Shown: in pieces, positions 26,001 through 36,411 of the stretch
Layout of the letters: each line of letters opens with the position of its first letter
Position numbering within the stretch: the stretch's first letter is position 1
Assembly (NCBI GenBank): GCA_004794655.1
Contig: SMMW01000550.1
Span: 1 to 64,000, forward strand
Direction: 5' to 3'
DNA length: 64,000 nucleotides
From: Marisa cornuarietis
Lineage: Eukaryota > Mollusca > Gastropoda > Architaenioglossa > Ampullariidae
The notes under the pieces: generated by a model
The model's database searches: none
What the model saw: only the letters and a program-made list of their open reading frames with translations
What the model was told of the DNA's origin: nothing
Made by a program: the position numbers and the translations under genes

Positions 26001-29000
26001 TCCTTCTGTTATTTTGAATGCTGTCCATGTCTTGTTTTTCTATTATGTCCTGAGAACATACTTCTTAATGAGCATGATCATGCTTTATAAACTGCTCATT
26101 ATTTATCATTATTATTATTACAGTTATTGTTGTCTTCTTGAATACTTCTTGTTTAGATATCTTGATCATGACTGCCAAACTATATGAATGTAAAATTATT
26201 TTTGTACATAAAAGATGTTGACGATGTTGGTGATGGCATAATCACTATAAAAATGTTGACATCCTTACTGCATCCTCATTCACTGGTACTGTTCACAGGT
26301 ACCAGGCATCAGATTTACCCAGCAATCATGCATAATTGCTATCCTTTCTGTGAATTTTGATGCAGGTGTCAATGGTGGAAATCTATAATGAGACAGTACA
26401 GGACCTTCTGACGTCTGATGCTAAAGTTCTGGAACTGCATGCGGTTGGCAACCAAATTCGGATTCCTGACATCACAGAGATGGTGGTGGAGTCAGTGAAG
26501 GATGTCAAGGCCATCATGGAAATGGGAGACAAAAATCGCTCAGTAGCAGAAACAGAGATGAACTCCACTAGGTGAGGTCTTTTCACTATGAGAGGCCATG
26601 TTGGAACAAATAATTCTATAATGCTGGGGGCTGTATTTGTATTAGTAGCAAATGGCAATGGAGAAAAGCAGATGTTGTTGTAGGTAAACACTTTATTTTT
26701 CTTGCTGTCACAGTCCAGCACTAGCAACCCTGTTTACTTATGAACTGAGTAATCCCTCTCCAAGCCCCTTGCTTATCATCTTTGTCTCCCCTGCCCCTAG
26801 TAACCTATGCTACTCAAATGTACACCTATTATTCATGCAATGTTATTCTGGTATGCTAGTTAGTAAATAGAAGAATGCTAGTACAGTGGTACCACGTCAA
26901 CTGATCCATGCTAAAAGCATTTCAGTCCTCAACCAATCTTTCCAAGAGAGCTCTGTTTTTGTGCTTGACCATTTTCTTGACGCTCGTTTATCATTGTCCT
27001 AAAACCTGTATGAGATGCCATGCTTACTTGTGATGACTTGGAACGAAACAAAGGGGGAAGCGTCACTTTGCATGTCAAATTCAAGTAGTAAAGACCTGAT
27101 CTGGAGTTGTGTTCACGATCTCATGTTTTTTTTTTTAAATATATGCATTTGACAATGACCAGCTTTATTAGTCCCTAATGGGCAATTTAAACATGGGAAG
27201 GTGCTCAGTTACTATATATGAAGCTCTAGTTCTAGGTGAAAAACATGAGCAAGTGAAAAAACAAAGAGCAATATGAAAAATATGAGCAAGTGGAAACATA
27301 TGAGCAAGTGACACAATCTTTAAAAAAAACTTACAACTAGACTATTCAAATGCACACATACAAATACAAACGCATACAACATCACACACACACACACACA
27401 CCACTGACAATTCATCTGTGGTTGAGTAGCTGGACTGCAGATGGCACAAATGATTTAAGGTGCCTATTGTTTCTAAATACATATACAGGCATACCATTGT
27501 GTTTACCTGAACTTAATAGCACAAGTTCTCCCTTTAGTACATGTTCAGGTACTGATAAAATGCAGGAAGCTTTCCTGGCTATTTGTTGATCACAGAAAGA
27601 AGCTATATCCCATTGTTTGATACCAATTATCTTAGAGCAGATGTGGACAATACTGTTCAGACTATTCCTGTCATGGACAGACAGACTAGGGAACCAGCAT
27701 ACAAATGAAAAAGATAGAAGACTCTCAATAAACGACTGGTAGAATCAGCCCAAGATTGGTAACTAAAAAAAGAAAGTAGTTTACTGCTTCAGTATCAGAA
27801 AAAAGATGACATACCTCAATTCTAGCCAGGCAGCAGAACGGGAGGCTGCTCTGGAGTGAGCTACTGAGAAGCTGACGTAGGGTAGGCCAGATGGGTCATG
27901 CTGTGAGCAACATGCTGAGTTGCTGAGACAGTACTGTGTCCAGAGAGTCAGAATGAGCTGCAAGGTCTGTCAGATGGCACCTGGGAACGTGGAGTCAGAC
28001 TGTCAACCTATAGCTTTATTGTCTTTAAGGCTCAAACCAAGGGTGCTCTGACCTTAACCAGAGATTCCATCCTTGGAACTAGGTCTATGTATGCTGCCCT
28101 CTTCCATAATGATTTTTGGCATCACACTTGTAACATTACCTTTCAGATTCTCACCGACTCTTAAACAGGATAGCATTGGATATGACAGTAGTTGTGTGGC
28201 TTATGGCTGTTATGGTGATGCTAGTGGCAAAAGCATTTTATAACTTCTTTTTCATCAGTGCACTTTTGATGAACAGTTGGCAGATTTTAAATCATTGCCA
28301 AAGTAGAGCTTTTCTGTCTGTCATTTATCTGTCAGGCATATACACTTCAAAAATTCATCTAAAATTGCTCAAGACTAGCAGAAGCATAACTTCAACAAAG
28401 ATGTGTTTAATTGTTTAAATTATCAGAGAATTCATTGATAAATCTTTTCTTTTTGCTTGCATGTTTCTACAGTTCACGATCACACCTGTTACTGAGAATT
28501 TCAGTGTCTGGGGTAGACAAAGTAAGTGGTGCTATCTCAAGTGGAGTGCTAACATTGTGTGACTTGGCAGGCTCAGAGCGTATCAGCAAGACTGAAGCAA
28601 GTGGACAGCGCCTTGTTGAAGCTGCTGCTATTAATAAGTCCCTCTCAGCTCTTGGGCAGGTAATTATGAATGATGGGGGTAGGAGGGAGAAAGGAAGAGG
28701 TGGGGGAGATAGAAGGGGGCAGAATTTAACAGAAAAGACCAAAACTGACAAAGTAGAGTAATGGCAAAGTCTCATGCTAAAATACCTTAACTTAGGAAAG
28801 ACAGTTCTGACAGAAATAATCCTGGATACTTTCCACAGGTGTTCACAGCATTAAGAAGCAGCCAGCTTCATGTTCCATACCGAAACTCAAAACTGACGCA
28901 GATACTTCGGCCTTGTCTGGGAGGTGACGCAAAGGTCAGTCTTTCTTATGCTATGATTTAAATAGATGCCAGAAATTTATAAAAGGGATTTAGCACACAA

Positions 29001-31697
29001 TATCTTTCTAATTTGGTGATCTTTGCCATGAGATTGATGAAGGGACGGCACAGGGTGATAATACAAAAGCCTATCAACTGCTGAAAACCCTCATCATGTC
29101 GGGTCCTCACAAAACGGTCATTGAAGACAACAATGGTCCCCTTTTGGTAGAAGAAAAGGCTGTCCCAAACCAATGGACTGAGTATTGCAGCGATCTAAAT
29201 ACCTTCCTGCTGGAAACATTTCCCAACATCCATCAGCGAAACCAGATTGCAACTGGTGACTCGACAGACCTTCCAGTTCTACAAGAAGAGGTCAAACTGG
29301 CCGTACATAGTCTGAAGGGAAGGAAATCACCTGGGATTGACAATTTCTCAGCAGAGTTGCTCAAGCTTGGCAGGGAGGAAACAGTAAAGGTCCTTATTGC
29401 TCAGTCTTATATTGTTTGGGAGAGCAAAGATTGGCCAAGAGAATGGACAAGGTCACTTGTCATAACCCTTCCAAAAAAAGGCAACAGCAAACAAAGCCAT
29501 AACTGCTGGACCATATGTCTAGTCAGCCACTGAAGCAAGGTTATCCTGAAGGTGATCGAAAATCACCTCAACTCTAGCGTTAAGGAGCTGTTAATAATGT
29601 GACAGCTTGAGAGCAGGCAAGAGCACAGTTGAACAGCTTTTCAACAGTCACATCCTGATAAAAAAAATGCAACATGATAGATAGCTCTGCTGTAACTTCA
29701 TCAATTTCAAAAAGGCTTTTTACAGAGTCTGGCATGTGGAGCTTTGGCATGTGATGCCGAAATTCAAGACTGAAGAGGGCCTTGTTCATCAAAGCACTAT
29801 GTAGACACTATAGGAATGTTGTTCTGACAACAACCAGGTGAGAGATCTCTTTCAAGCAACAATACGTGCTCAGCAGGGCTGATCTCTGTCATGCCTGCTG
29901 TTTAACATTTTCCAGGAAAATATGAAAGAAACTATGACTACCATACTTTTGTGTCCAAGGGCAGGAGGCCCTTTTGAAACATGCAGTTTACAGATGACAT
30001 TGATCTGATGGCAGAAAGCAACAGCAAATTGCAGGATCTCACAAACAGACTGACAAGGAAGGCAAGCGCCTACAGGATGAAGATCACGACTGACAAGAGA
30101 TCCACATGAACAGAGTACAGCTGAAAGAGGTCAACAGCTTCAAGTACTTGAGTGCTATGCTTTCTAAAGATACAAGCTGCGTGGCTGACATTTGCATGAG
30201 GATCACATTTCTGAACAGAATAATTCAATCAATCTTCTTCGTGCTAGTTGATGTTGATCCAGGCGACCCCATGTCCAGCCCTTTCCTTTCATCTCCCTTT
30301 CCACTGTTCTTCTCCAGGTTTCCTTTGAGCGGCCTCGTTTTCTTTCTGAACAGAATATGGCACAGCAAAAGCATAAAATTTACAACCAAGTGTAGGCTGT
30401 ACAGCTCCCATCCTACTGTACAGCTGTGAGATGTGGACCTTGTTTACTGAGACAGAAAGACAGATCCAGGCATTTAAAACCAAGTGCTTAAGAAAACTTC
30501 TTTTACAAGGAAAACAAATCCAACATAGCATGGCTGCCACCCTTGAGGGTCCCCAGAAAATACTGCTTTATCTAAAAGTGTCTTTCAAAGGAGGATGCTG
30601 CTGAAGCAGAAAGAGAAAGAAATGGATGGCAAACGTGAAGGACTGGACCGGCCACTCCATGTAGAACCTTCTCAGCAATGTGCATGGCCATCACAGGTGG
30701 CACACACTGGCCGGTGCTGCATCTAGTCAAGTTCCCCATCGGTGGGACAGCTCTACTAGTAGGCCAGCTCTGGTGATCAGCTAGTACCAATCAAAGAATG
30801 GATGATGGTGGATGAACGAAGTAGAATGATGACTTTCAACAGGCATAGTTAGTTAGTTAGTTGTTGTTTTATGCCAAGTCAGCAACTATGGCTATCTCAT
30901 GGAAAAAACAATGTACATGACTATTCAAAGGTTGATATAAAGTAATTGTACAAGTCTATAGATTTCTCTTTTCTTATTTTTACAAAATAACAGTTTTTTA
31001 AACACATAAGTTCTATCATATCAGGTGAAAAATCTGAATGGACTTTACATATGCCAATATTGATTTGGAAGAGTGTTTGGCAAAAAGGTCATCAAGAGGC
31101 ATAGAATTCAAAACTTGACACACAAAGTCTAATAGAACATAGAAAAGTAAATATGTTTTGACCTATACTATGCTGTCAGTCAGCTGATTAAAATAAATGC
31201 AAATTTGCAAGAGACACTAGTCCAAGCATTTGACAGAGCTGTGCAGATGAAGTCATCTTAGCAGTTATTATGTTTCTTTTTGTTTTACTGTGAATCAACT
31301 TTTTTCTTTCTACACTACCCTGCCTCTTGTGGCAAAAGGAGAGCATATTCATTAACTGCCATATATATTTCTTATCCTTTATTTTAACCATGAACGAAGA
31401 CTGATGAAATTCATAAGGTATTTAAAAATGTTTTATTCACACATCAAGTCGTTCAACGGCCTGAAACTGAAAATAACATAAATAGAGGGAGTAATTTGTT
31501 CTTTTGCAATACCCATGGTTGTAGTTCTGTTTAAAATATATTTCACTTGTCTACAGGCCTGCTTGTTTGTGAACATAAGCCCTGATGCCAAGAATTTTGC
31601 AGAGACATGCAACACACTTGAGTTTGGTAGCAATGCCCGCCAGGTGGCACTGGGTCAGGCCAAGCAAAACATTCGAAAAGCACCCGATGGTCCCTGA
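12414..31697 (+). CDS. Kinesin-14 family motor protein with an unusual N-terminus, 19 coding exons
   Basis: A minus-end-directed C-terminal kinesin expected to carry cargo on, or cross-link, microtubules. Coding exons: 12414-12539, 15712-15972, 17664-17768, 18345-18425, 19101-19214, 19709-19822, 20214-20322, 20592-20686, 20983-21033, 21273-21389, 21892-22041, 23272-23388, 24030-24200, 24471-24607, 25473-25536, 26366-26571, 28473-28659, 28839-28934, 31557-31697. Phases agree at all junctions and give about 813 residues. The start is fixed by an in-frame TGA two codons upstream (12408). Order: MGNGAS start, polar low-complexity region (43-129), two WW-like modules (152-170, 231-249), UBA-like stretch (268-300), coiled coil (305-484), motor (485 to about 800). 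The RGNIRVFCR entry sequence after the coil is diagnostic of kinesin-14. It is nearest in kind to KIFC2/KIFC3/KIF25, and I cannot choose among them. Exons 2 and 3 have the least certain boundaries. Confidence 0.93.
12633..12784. repeat. (TG)n then (CAT)n microsatellites in kinesin intron 1
   Basis: About 15 TG units (12,633-12,662) are followed by a GA-rich bridge and then about 20 perfect CAT units (12,725-12,784). The Met-, Ser- and Ile-homopolymer frames seen here are artefacts of the repeat. Confidence 0.97.
13530..13790 (-). mobile_element. 5'-truncated LINE 3' end (minus strand)
   Basis: Read on the minus strand, the segment starts with the last 14 codons of a LINE ORF ([12 protein letters not shown] then a stop at 13,746-13,748). 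It continues into a 3' UTR that ends with GTCATTGTCAT-type sequence. It aligns in order with 27,150-27,455, which keeps about 110 codons of the same ORF. It is cut off at about 13,790 on its 5' side. It lies in kinesin intron 1 in antisense orientation. Confidence 0.65.
13800..15420. other. Kinesin intron 1, middle part
   Basis: No exon could be joined in phase here. The 14,349-14,560 stretch is C-rich and open in two frames (Pro/Ser-rich translation). It could hide an alternative exon, but it has no convincing acceptor and donor pair. The rest is AT-rich non-coding sequence. Confidence 0.4.
15424..15463. repeat. (CA)n microsatellite
   Basis: Perfect CA run. A second CA-rich patch follows at 15,540-15,607 and a (TA)n run at 15,648-15,674. 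Confidence 0.95.
15712..15972 (+). CDS. Kinesin exon 2: polar Gln/His/Arg/Ser-rich region
   Basis: An open stretch of 87 codons fits between exon 1 and exon 3 in phase 0. The acceptor is ACATGACAG and the proposed donor is ACG|GTCAGG, which is weak. The protein is highly polar (repeated QQQ, SRH, HHRR, SRPHRD) with no fold I recognise, which fits a disordered linker. Composition and phase support it as coding, but the weak donor means the 3' end could be elsewhere or the exon could be alternatively used. Confidence 0.6.
16290..16575. mobile_element. Fold-back (inverted-repeat) element
   Basis: Positions 16,290-16,382 hold six tandem copies of a 14-16 base unit of the form GACACTTAATCCCC. Positions 16,520-16,575 hold three copies of the reverse complement (GGGGATTAAGTGTC). 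The innermost part of each arm is complementary, including the variant unit with CTAGACATT and the terminal AATCCTCAAAA. The 137-base centre is AT-rich with no coding frame. This is the architecture of a foldback or MITE-like DNA transposon with subterminal repeats. It sits in a kinesin intron. Confidence 0.75.
17664..20322 (+). CDS. Kinesin exons 3-7: two WW-like modules and a UBA-like stretch
   Basis: Exons 17664-17768, 18345-18425, 19101-19214, 19709-19822 and 20214-20322. All but the last end in phase 0. Residues 152-170 read NGKRYYLD...EWQAFP and residues 231-249 read [19 protein letters not shown]. Both match the second and third strands of a WW domain (aromatic pair, Asp/Asn turn, Trp, then Pro two or three residues later). 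The canonical first Trp-Gly-Glu strand is not evident, so these may be WW-like and not true WW domains. Residues 268-300 ([24 protein letters not shown]) resemble a UBA/CUE three-helix pattern. The 5' ends of the first two exons are ambiguous by a few codons (17,658 or 17,664; 18,345 or 18,354). Confidence 0.8.
20004..20044. repeat. (TG)n microsatellite in a kinesin intron
   Basis: About 20 TG units, 170 bases before the acceptor at 20,213. Confidence 0.97.
20592..23388 (+). CDS. Kinesin exons 8-12: coiled-coil stalk
   Basis: Exons 20592-20686, 20983-21033, 21273-21389, 21892-22041 and 23272-23388, about 177 residues (304-480). The translation is rich in Leu, Glu, Lys and Gln with heptad-like spacing, as in the dimerising stalk of kinesin-14. 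A short [11 protein letters not shown] linker (about residues 381-390) interrupts the helix and would act as a hinge. The stalk runs straight into the motor without a separate neck exon. Confidence 0.9.
22385..23150. repeat. Pair of dispersed direct repeats in a kinesin intron
   Basis: Positions 22,390-22,500 and 23,030-23,140 are about 110-base copies of one sequence. Both contain GAGTCTTATGATTTGTGGAAT and CACATAATCATTTCTGT. The first copy runs on into AAGCGCTTTGAGC and AAAGCGCTTATAAATG, the kind of 3' terminus found on CR1/L2-like LINEs and their SINE partners. The second stops before it. This is probably two insertions of one retroelement tail on the + strand. Confidence 0.7.
24030..31697 (+). 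CDS. Kinesin exons 13-19: C-terminal motor domain
   Basis: Exons 24030-24200, 24471-24607, 25473-25536, 26366-26571, 28473-28659, 28839-28934 and 31557-31697. The motor opens with [13 protein letters not shown] at the coil junction. Nucleotide-binding elements are all present: P-loop GQTGSGKT (561-568), switch I NSTSSRSH (670-677, created across the 26571/28473 junction), switch II DLAGSE (703-708). The microtubule-binding segment [13 protein letters not shown] and the final [12 protein letters not shown] helix are also intact. The protein stops 14 residues after that helix, as in minus-end motors that lack a C-terminal extension. No key residue is missing, so ATPase activity is expected. Confidence 0.95.
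24780..25440. other. Compositionally distinct insert in a kinesin intron
   Basis: The interval is C-rich compared with the flanking intron. It includes a cluster of GGGCCAAT motifs in both orientations (24,904-24,980), such as TTGGGCCAATATTG facing ACCAATATTGGAGCC, which could form a hairpin. No coding frame with a recognised product exists. A non-autonomous transposon is likely, but I could not find its ends. Confidence 0.35.
25880..26130 (+). mobile_element. Probable LINE 3' tail (copy B)
   Basis: It matches the tail at 760-975 in order. It ends with an AATGAGCATGATCATGCTTTATAA-like block, given here only as a pattern, followed by ATT repeats. It sits in the intron before kinesin exon 16. 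Confidence 0.4.
27150..27744 (-). mobile_element. LINE ORF2 C-terminus and 3' UTR (minus strand)
   Basis: The minus strand from 27,744 down to the stop at 27,412-27,414 is open for 111 codons. Its motif series is FYQSFIES, then [11 protein letters not shown], then ICSKIIG, then [16 protein letters not shown], then [11 protein letters not shown]. This is the conserved C-terminus of a CR1/Rex-like LINE reverse transcriptase. The rest (27,150-27,411) is the 3' UTR with a CA-rich stretch, ending at a GTCATTGTCA-type end. The copy is 5'-truncated. It lies antisense in a kinesin intron and shares its family with 13,530-13,790. Confidence 0.75.
29034..30840 (+). mobile_element. Degraded non-LTR retrotransposon (reverse transcriptase) in the last kinesin intron
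   Basis: An open frame at 29,096-29,533 includes [18 protein letters not shown], a [18 protein letters not shown] block and a TICLVSH block, characteristic of the first RT motifs of RTE/Nimb-like LINEs. Further motifs continue in shifted frames: NFIxFxKAF (about 29,694), [13 protein letters not shown] (about 29,873) and [14 protein letters not shown] (about 29,993). The C-terminal block is interrupted at 30,223-30,342 by a second insertion. The C-terminal region (about 30,355-30,760) includes a YxxSH...CEMWT-like block and a WxxNVKDW block. Many stops and frameshifts show it is dead. Its endonuclease half is absent. It shares orientation with the kinesin gene. Confidence 0.85.
30223..30342 (-). 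mobile_element. Short nested insertion with 15-bp target duplication
   Basis: The 120-base segment is flanked by identical copies of TTTCTGAACAGAATA (30,208-30,222 and 30,343-30,357) and interrupts the LINE frame between its NRI and NRIW residues. On the minus strand it reads like the last part of another LINE C-terminus ([12 protein letters not shown]...) and ends in a GATTGATTGAAT tail. That fits a severely 5'-truncated retroposition event. Confidence 0.75.
30862..30905 (-). mobile_element. SINE 3'-end fragment
   Basis: The TTTTATGCCAAGTCAGCAAC and TATCTCATGG blocks match the 3' part of the tRNA-derived SINE at 34,248 and 44,708 (minus orientation here). Confidence 0.5.
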
Positions 31698-32509
31698 CAT
31701 CATCAACCCCAGGCTACAGGACTTACAAGAAAAGAATGTCATAGTCATTACCTGGCTCTTATTTGTATTCATTTAGTTCGCTCATTTGCTTATCTAATGT
31801 TTTCATGTTTCTCTGAATTCCTTCATGCCATAAATGAATGTCCATTAATGTCCATTGTTAGGCAGCAATGCCATAATATATAACCCTAACATTGATGCAC
31901 ACAGGTTGACAGGGGTGTGTACCTCATTAGCATCAGTATTGTCATAAGGTTTGCAATGTTAGACACCAGGCAGCTTCAGAAAAGGCTGCAGGAACCATAT
32001 CTGTGATATACTGTTCAGACAGAACATTGAAAATGTATTAAGACTTTTTCATTTCACTTTTATGATGATCTTAAGGACATTTAGCACATTATGCTGTTTC
32101 CAATGTTCACGCGCCCTGGATGACTTACTTGTTCCAAGATATATATATAAAAATTATATGTAAGCTCTGTGTATGTCTCTCTTTCTCTCTCTAAAGAGTA
32201 ATATTTACCTCTAGCACATTTGAGTTTTTACTTTAGAGTTAGCATTCTAACAATGCTCAACTGCTGACTAGCATCAAAGATTATTTTTCCTTTTTTATTT
32301 TGTATTACTATTCTTCAGCATAGTGAAGTTATAATACAGCCATTTTGGCATATAAAACATTATAAACACTTCAGGTGAGTGTTCAATTTTGCTTCATTAG
32401 TGTTAATGCCCTTAATATTGAGAGTTATCAGCTGCATGTACAGCATCTTAAACTTTGCCACATCTGAAAACATTGAAACCTTAATTTATGTTTACTCAAT
32501 AAGCATTAA

Positions 32510-32720
32510 CTTGATGGAACTCTGTCCCTCATGTGATATACCACCAGCAGACAACAGAGTTATTTCAAAAGTGCCCTTGAGACACATTTGTTCAAGAAAC
32601 ATCTGGAGTTCTAGGCCACAAGTTTCAGCCAGGCTTTTGTTCCACATCATCTTTAACTTTCACTTTTTTCATTTGTTGTACAGCTTCTACTGCTCATATA
32701 ATTGATTTGCACTCAAAGTC
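32510..32720 (+). mobile_element. Possible LINE C-terminal scrap
   Basis: One frame near 32,565-32,612 reads SALETHLFKKHLEF, similar to the SLxxFKxxLKTHLF end of CR1/L2-type LINE proteins. Only this short match supports it. Confidence 0.3.
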
Positions 32721-33429
32721 TTAATGCTGTGGGAGAGATATGTACTAGTGTACTGGTATTATTTCATATACCCTACCAAACAAAGCTAAGCAAACTTAAG
32801 GGTAGAGGCGGTAATAATATTCTAGTCTGATACATATATTATAATTATTATTCCTTTGACACAATTGCTTCTGTGAAGCTAGTTATTTCCTCCTGTGATG
32901 ACAGGATTTAAACTTAATTTTTCACTGCAATGATCAAATGAATTTGCCAGTAACACATATTGATAGGCAACATGAAAGGCAGAAGAATAATGTTTTTCTC
33001 CTTTTATCTGTGTATGCATTCTTGCAAGCAACTGCATGTCTGCGCTTGTGTGGCAAAAGAATATTCAGCAGAACATATTTGTCATTTAACTTCCTTTTTC
33101 CTGTTTGTGCTTGTTGATTATGGCATATAATGCTATGAAGAAGATAGTAAAAGTTCTTTGTGTTTAAGTATTCACAGCAGCGTACATATCATTTATGACA
33201 ATATTCATGATGGCAATGTAGACGTTTCCTCACAGTCTTATGCTTACACCTATAACAATGGCAAAAAATTTGAAATTAAGTGGCAGCTTAGAATGCCAAA
33301 CACCAAGGAACATGAAGTCTTCTAACTGCAGTAGTTGTGACTTTATCTTTATGATTGGTATTCACAATTATTTGGCAGTCTACTTCTGAAGAAATGTCTT
33401 AAGGGTCAAAATGACTAATATACTCTAGA

Positions 33430-33530
33430 TAAACAGTTGCCACATGCAGAGAAAGAACAGCGCGCCCAAGACAAGACCTGAACCCAGAACAGCTGATTAA
33501 AAGTTCTTAACTGTTGCACTAACTGCTTTC
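33430..33530 (-). mobile_element. tRNA-derived SINE, partial copy
   Basis: On the minus strand it aligns with the body of the SINE at 34,248: a TTAGTGCAACAGTTAAGA segment, a CTGGGTTCAGGTCT B-box region, then TTTCTCTGCATGTGGCAACTG. It is strongly diverged and lacks the 3' end. Confidence 0.65.
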
Positions 33531-34247
33531 ACAAATGAGAATTGTACTCTCTAGCTGATGAAGAGGATTAAATAATACCTCTGAATTCCAAAAAATCATG
33601 CAGCACCAAAGGGAAAATAGAAAGTTGTAGCTGCAGGAATAGATAGCTCTATCAAATTTGTTGTTTTACTGCTGACACAAAATATTTATCAAGATGAATT
33701 TGTGCATATACAAAATATAATCCTGTTTTAAGAATTTTAAAGGTTTTATAAATATGTTTTGTATATAGTAGCAAGATAAATATTGTAGTGTGTGCCAAAC
33801 AAAACTTCAAAATGAGGTTGCTATGATTGTTAACAGTCATTCTAGCAAAATTTTAGTGCCCTGTTTTCTGTGATAATTATACTTATGTACATGAAATAAA
33901 ACTATTTCAGCAGGTTACCATTTCTGGTGTCTTTTTTTTCTATCCCATTACTTGCTCACAAATTTATCAAATAAAACGTCAGCTGTAGTTCTACACATCA
34001 TGCTTGAATGCCATTTTATAGATAAAAAATAATCGTATCACCCATAGATTCATGAACGACACATCATGCCCATCGATTAAATTGATAAACGAAAAATATC
34101 TTCACGTCTAAACTATCCCTATCCGGTTCATAAAACAATAAAAGGCATTGTATTAATGGCACAAAGCTCACGCCCCACTACCCTCTATTCTAATGGAATT
34201 GTACCAGTGATTGGATAAATTCTATGAGCATCTCAGTTATGCCCACA

Positions 34248-34475
34248 GGCCGGTCCGGTGGCGCAACGGTTAGCGCCTGTCACCAATACAGTGAAGGTTG
34301 GCTGTCCTGAGTTCAACTCTCGCTGTTCCTTCTCTGCATGTGGCATCTGTTCACAGGAATGGCTGCCTAGCCGTGATATAGCTGCTGGTTCGGCGTAAAA
34401 CACCAATTCCCCACCTCCCGCTATCATGCCCCCAGCCCACCTAGACCTAGAAGCGATAACGGGATGATGATGATA
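34248..34475 (+). mobile_element. tRNA-derived SINE, near-complete copy
   Basis: The head contains a Pol III A-box-like TGGCGCAACGG (34,259-34,269) and a B-box-like GAGTTCAACTC (34,309-34,319). A body follows with CTCTGCATGTGGCATCTGTT and a 3' part with TTCGGCGTAAAACACCAATT. The last bases are a GATGATGATGA-type repeat. The A-to-B spacing and the long body rule out a functional tRNA. Three related copies occur in this window, which shows it is dispersed. Confidence 0.85.
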
Positions 34476-36304
34476 GAGTTCGTGTCGGTGCCTAAAACTA
34501 CCTGCAAACAGATTTATGACTATAAAGACTAAGTTCTTTCATATTGTCTGGATTTGTCGACTAGACAAAAAACTGTCACTTTTTTTGGATCGTTCCCCGT
34601 ATTTTCCATGACCACAAAGCAGTTTTCTCGCTGCCAAAGTTCATCGACTAACAGCGTTTGCTTACCTCCAATAAGGGCAAGCCACTCTCGCAAACATCAA
34701 ATCTTTTCCGGTTCATATCGCCAGTTTTGGCCATTTACCCAACTGCGGCCATTTGCAGATAAAGTGACTTAGGGAGAATAATGAAAGGAATTCGTTTTAG
34801 TTAATTAAAGTTTCTAATATGTTACATGTTACACAGCATTTGCACAATCATAAATCACGTATCCTTGGTAAGAGGACCGATTATTTTTCTAAAAAGAGGG
34901 AAATAGCGCACCTGGCGTTCGAAAAAGGTAGCTTTCGCCACTGTTGCCGGGCGACTGGGGAAGCCTCCGCGGTAGGCTTTTCGAGAGCACTTAGCAGGTG
35001 CTTTGTATTCTTAATAACTGTATTCCCTTTTTCTTCAGTTTTACTTAATTACTTTATAAATATTTTTAGAATTGATATTTGAAATGTGATAATTTTCCAT
35101 TGAAACATCGAGAAATTGAGGGACGACTGCATGCAGTTCACTATATAAGCCCTATATTGTACGTGGCTTCTCTCTCTCTCTGTGGGAAATATATGATCTA
35201 ATGTGAGAATCACGATAAAGTATGCATGATATGATATTCAAGTCGAAAGGAACGTCGCTGATGTTATGGACTTTTAAGCTTACTAGGTGTCGAGATGGTA
35301 AAACGATTGCATTTGGTTGTCTTGAGACGTTTTATATCCACTTTCAAAGCACATATATACTCTGCTCAGCACTTTTACCCAGAATAAGCATCAGGATTAC
35401 AGGTCTCCTAAACGTAAAATAACACTTATTCTATTTGCTCAACAGTCTGAATATGTCCAGAGGAACTGAAAGTCTTGTGTACATCAGGTAAAACTTTGAT
35501 TATATATTTAGCTTTTATAATTTTTTTGCATTTTTTTGTCATGTTGAATGACTTAGTTGACTAGTGATGGCTGTTACTGTCAGTTTCTGATGGATGGATT
35601 TCAATTCACTGATGTATCAGTCCACTATAATTATTAACACTTCCCTTACCATTTGCACCCATGAATGCAAATGATTCATGGCTCGATCTATATAGCTCAT
35701 TTGTGTTGATACACCTGTATTGATCGAATGCGCTATTCTATAGCTCTGTCATTGCATCATACACACGTCAGTTGACCACTGCACACTTAACACAGCTTTG
35801 CTATGGTGGGGCTGAAGATCTTGGCATAAATTGAGATCATCCAGCAACTTTATTACTGACCCTTTTCTGTTGTCATAAAAATTCCATTTTTCACATATTG
35901 CAGTCTGCTTTATGACTTGATACTTAAGCTCACAAACAGCCAGAATTTGAAAATCATGTTTTCTTTTCTTAGCATAGTCATGTAGATGACATCAAGAATA
36001 GTATTACATCTCTAATGACAATAAAAGGGGAAACCATGAGGAGTATAATGATATTTCAAACATTGCACTTAATAATAAACTATATGATATAAAATCCACA
36101 TATATTCAAAAATCTGGAAACTTTCATGACCCACTGTTATTGTGATGCATGTGTGTGTGTGTGTGTTGCAGACATTTTTCTGTGAGATGATGAAGTACCT
36201 CATTATTATTATCTCAGAATCGTGAAAGTCCTGGAGGTACTACAGTCTGGAAAACTGCAACTGTAGTGTACTTTTTGTAATGTGTCAATCTTCCTTTCTT
36301 TCAG
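34476..36304. other. Intergenic region between the two genes
   Basis: AT-rich, with no gene seen. A donor-like CATCAG|GTAAAAC at 35,487/35,488 could end an untranslated first exon of the downstream gene, but I cannot confirm it. A (TG)n run of about 9 units lies near 36,150-36,167. Confidence 0.4.
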
Positions 36305-36411
36305 AACATGATGTCACTCAATCAGGTCTTTTCAATTGATCACCAAGAGTGTGACAAAAATTACATCTTTTGAATTAACTCTAGGAAATATTTTAAAAGT
36401 TCTACACTAAA
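36305..36411 (+). promoter_or_regulatory. 5' UTR part of the CCDC162-like first coding exon, with an upstream ORF
   Basis: A good acceptor (CTTTCTTTCAG) ends at 36,304, so this leader is spliced to an unseen upstream exon. It contains its own ATGATG at 36,308 that opens a 21-codon frame ending at TGA 36,371-36,373, 38 bases before the main ATG. The main frame has an in-frame TAA at 36,394, which fixes the start at 36,412. The short upstream frame could dampen translation. Confidence 0.55.

Larger units (their letters stand above)
31698..33925 (+). other. Probable kinesin 3' UTR with poly(A) site
   Basis: No coding exon follows the kinesin stop at 31,695-31,697. The best polyadenylation signal on the + strand is AATAAA at 33,895-33,900, followed within 30 bases by a GT/T-rich tract (TGGTGTCTTTTTTTT). 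That would give a 3' UTR of about 2.2 kb that includes retroelement fragments. An earlier, weaker site cannot be excluded. Confidence 0.5.

Noticed and set aside
34258..34330. A functional tRNA gene
   Set aside because: A and B boxes are present, but the cloverleaf is not, the spacing is long, and diverged copies with the same 3' body show it is a SINE.
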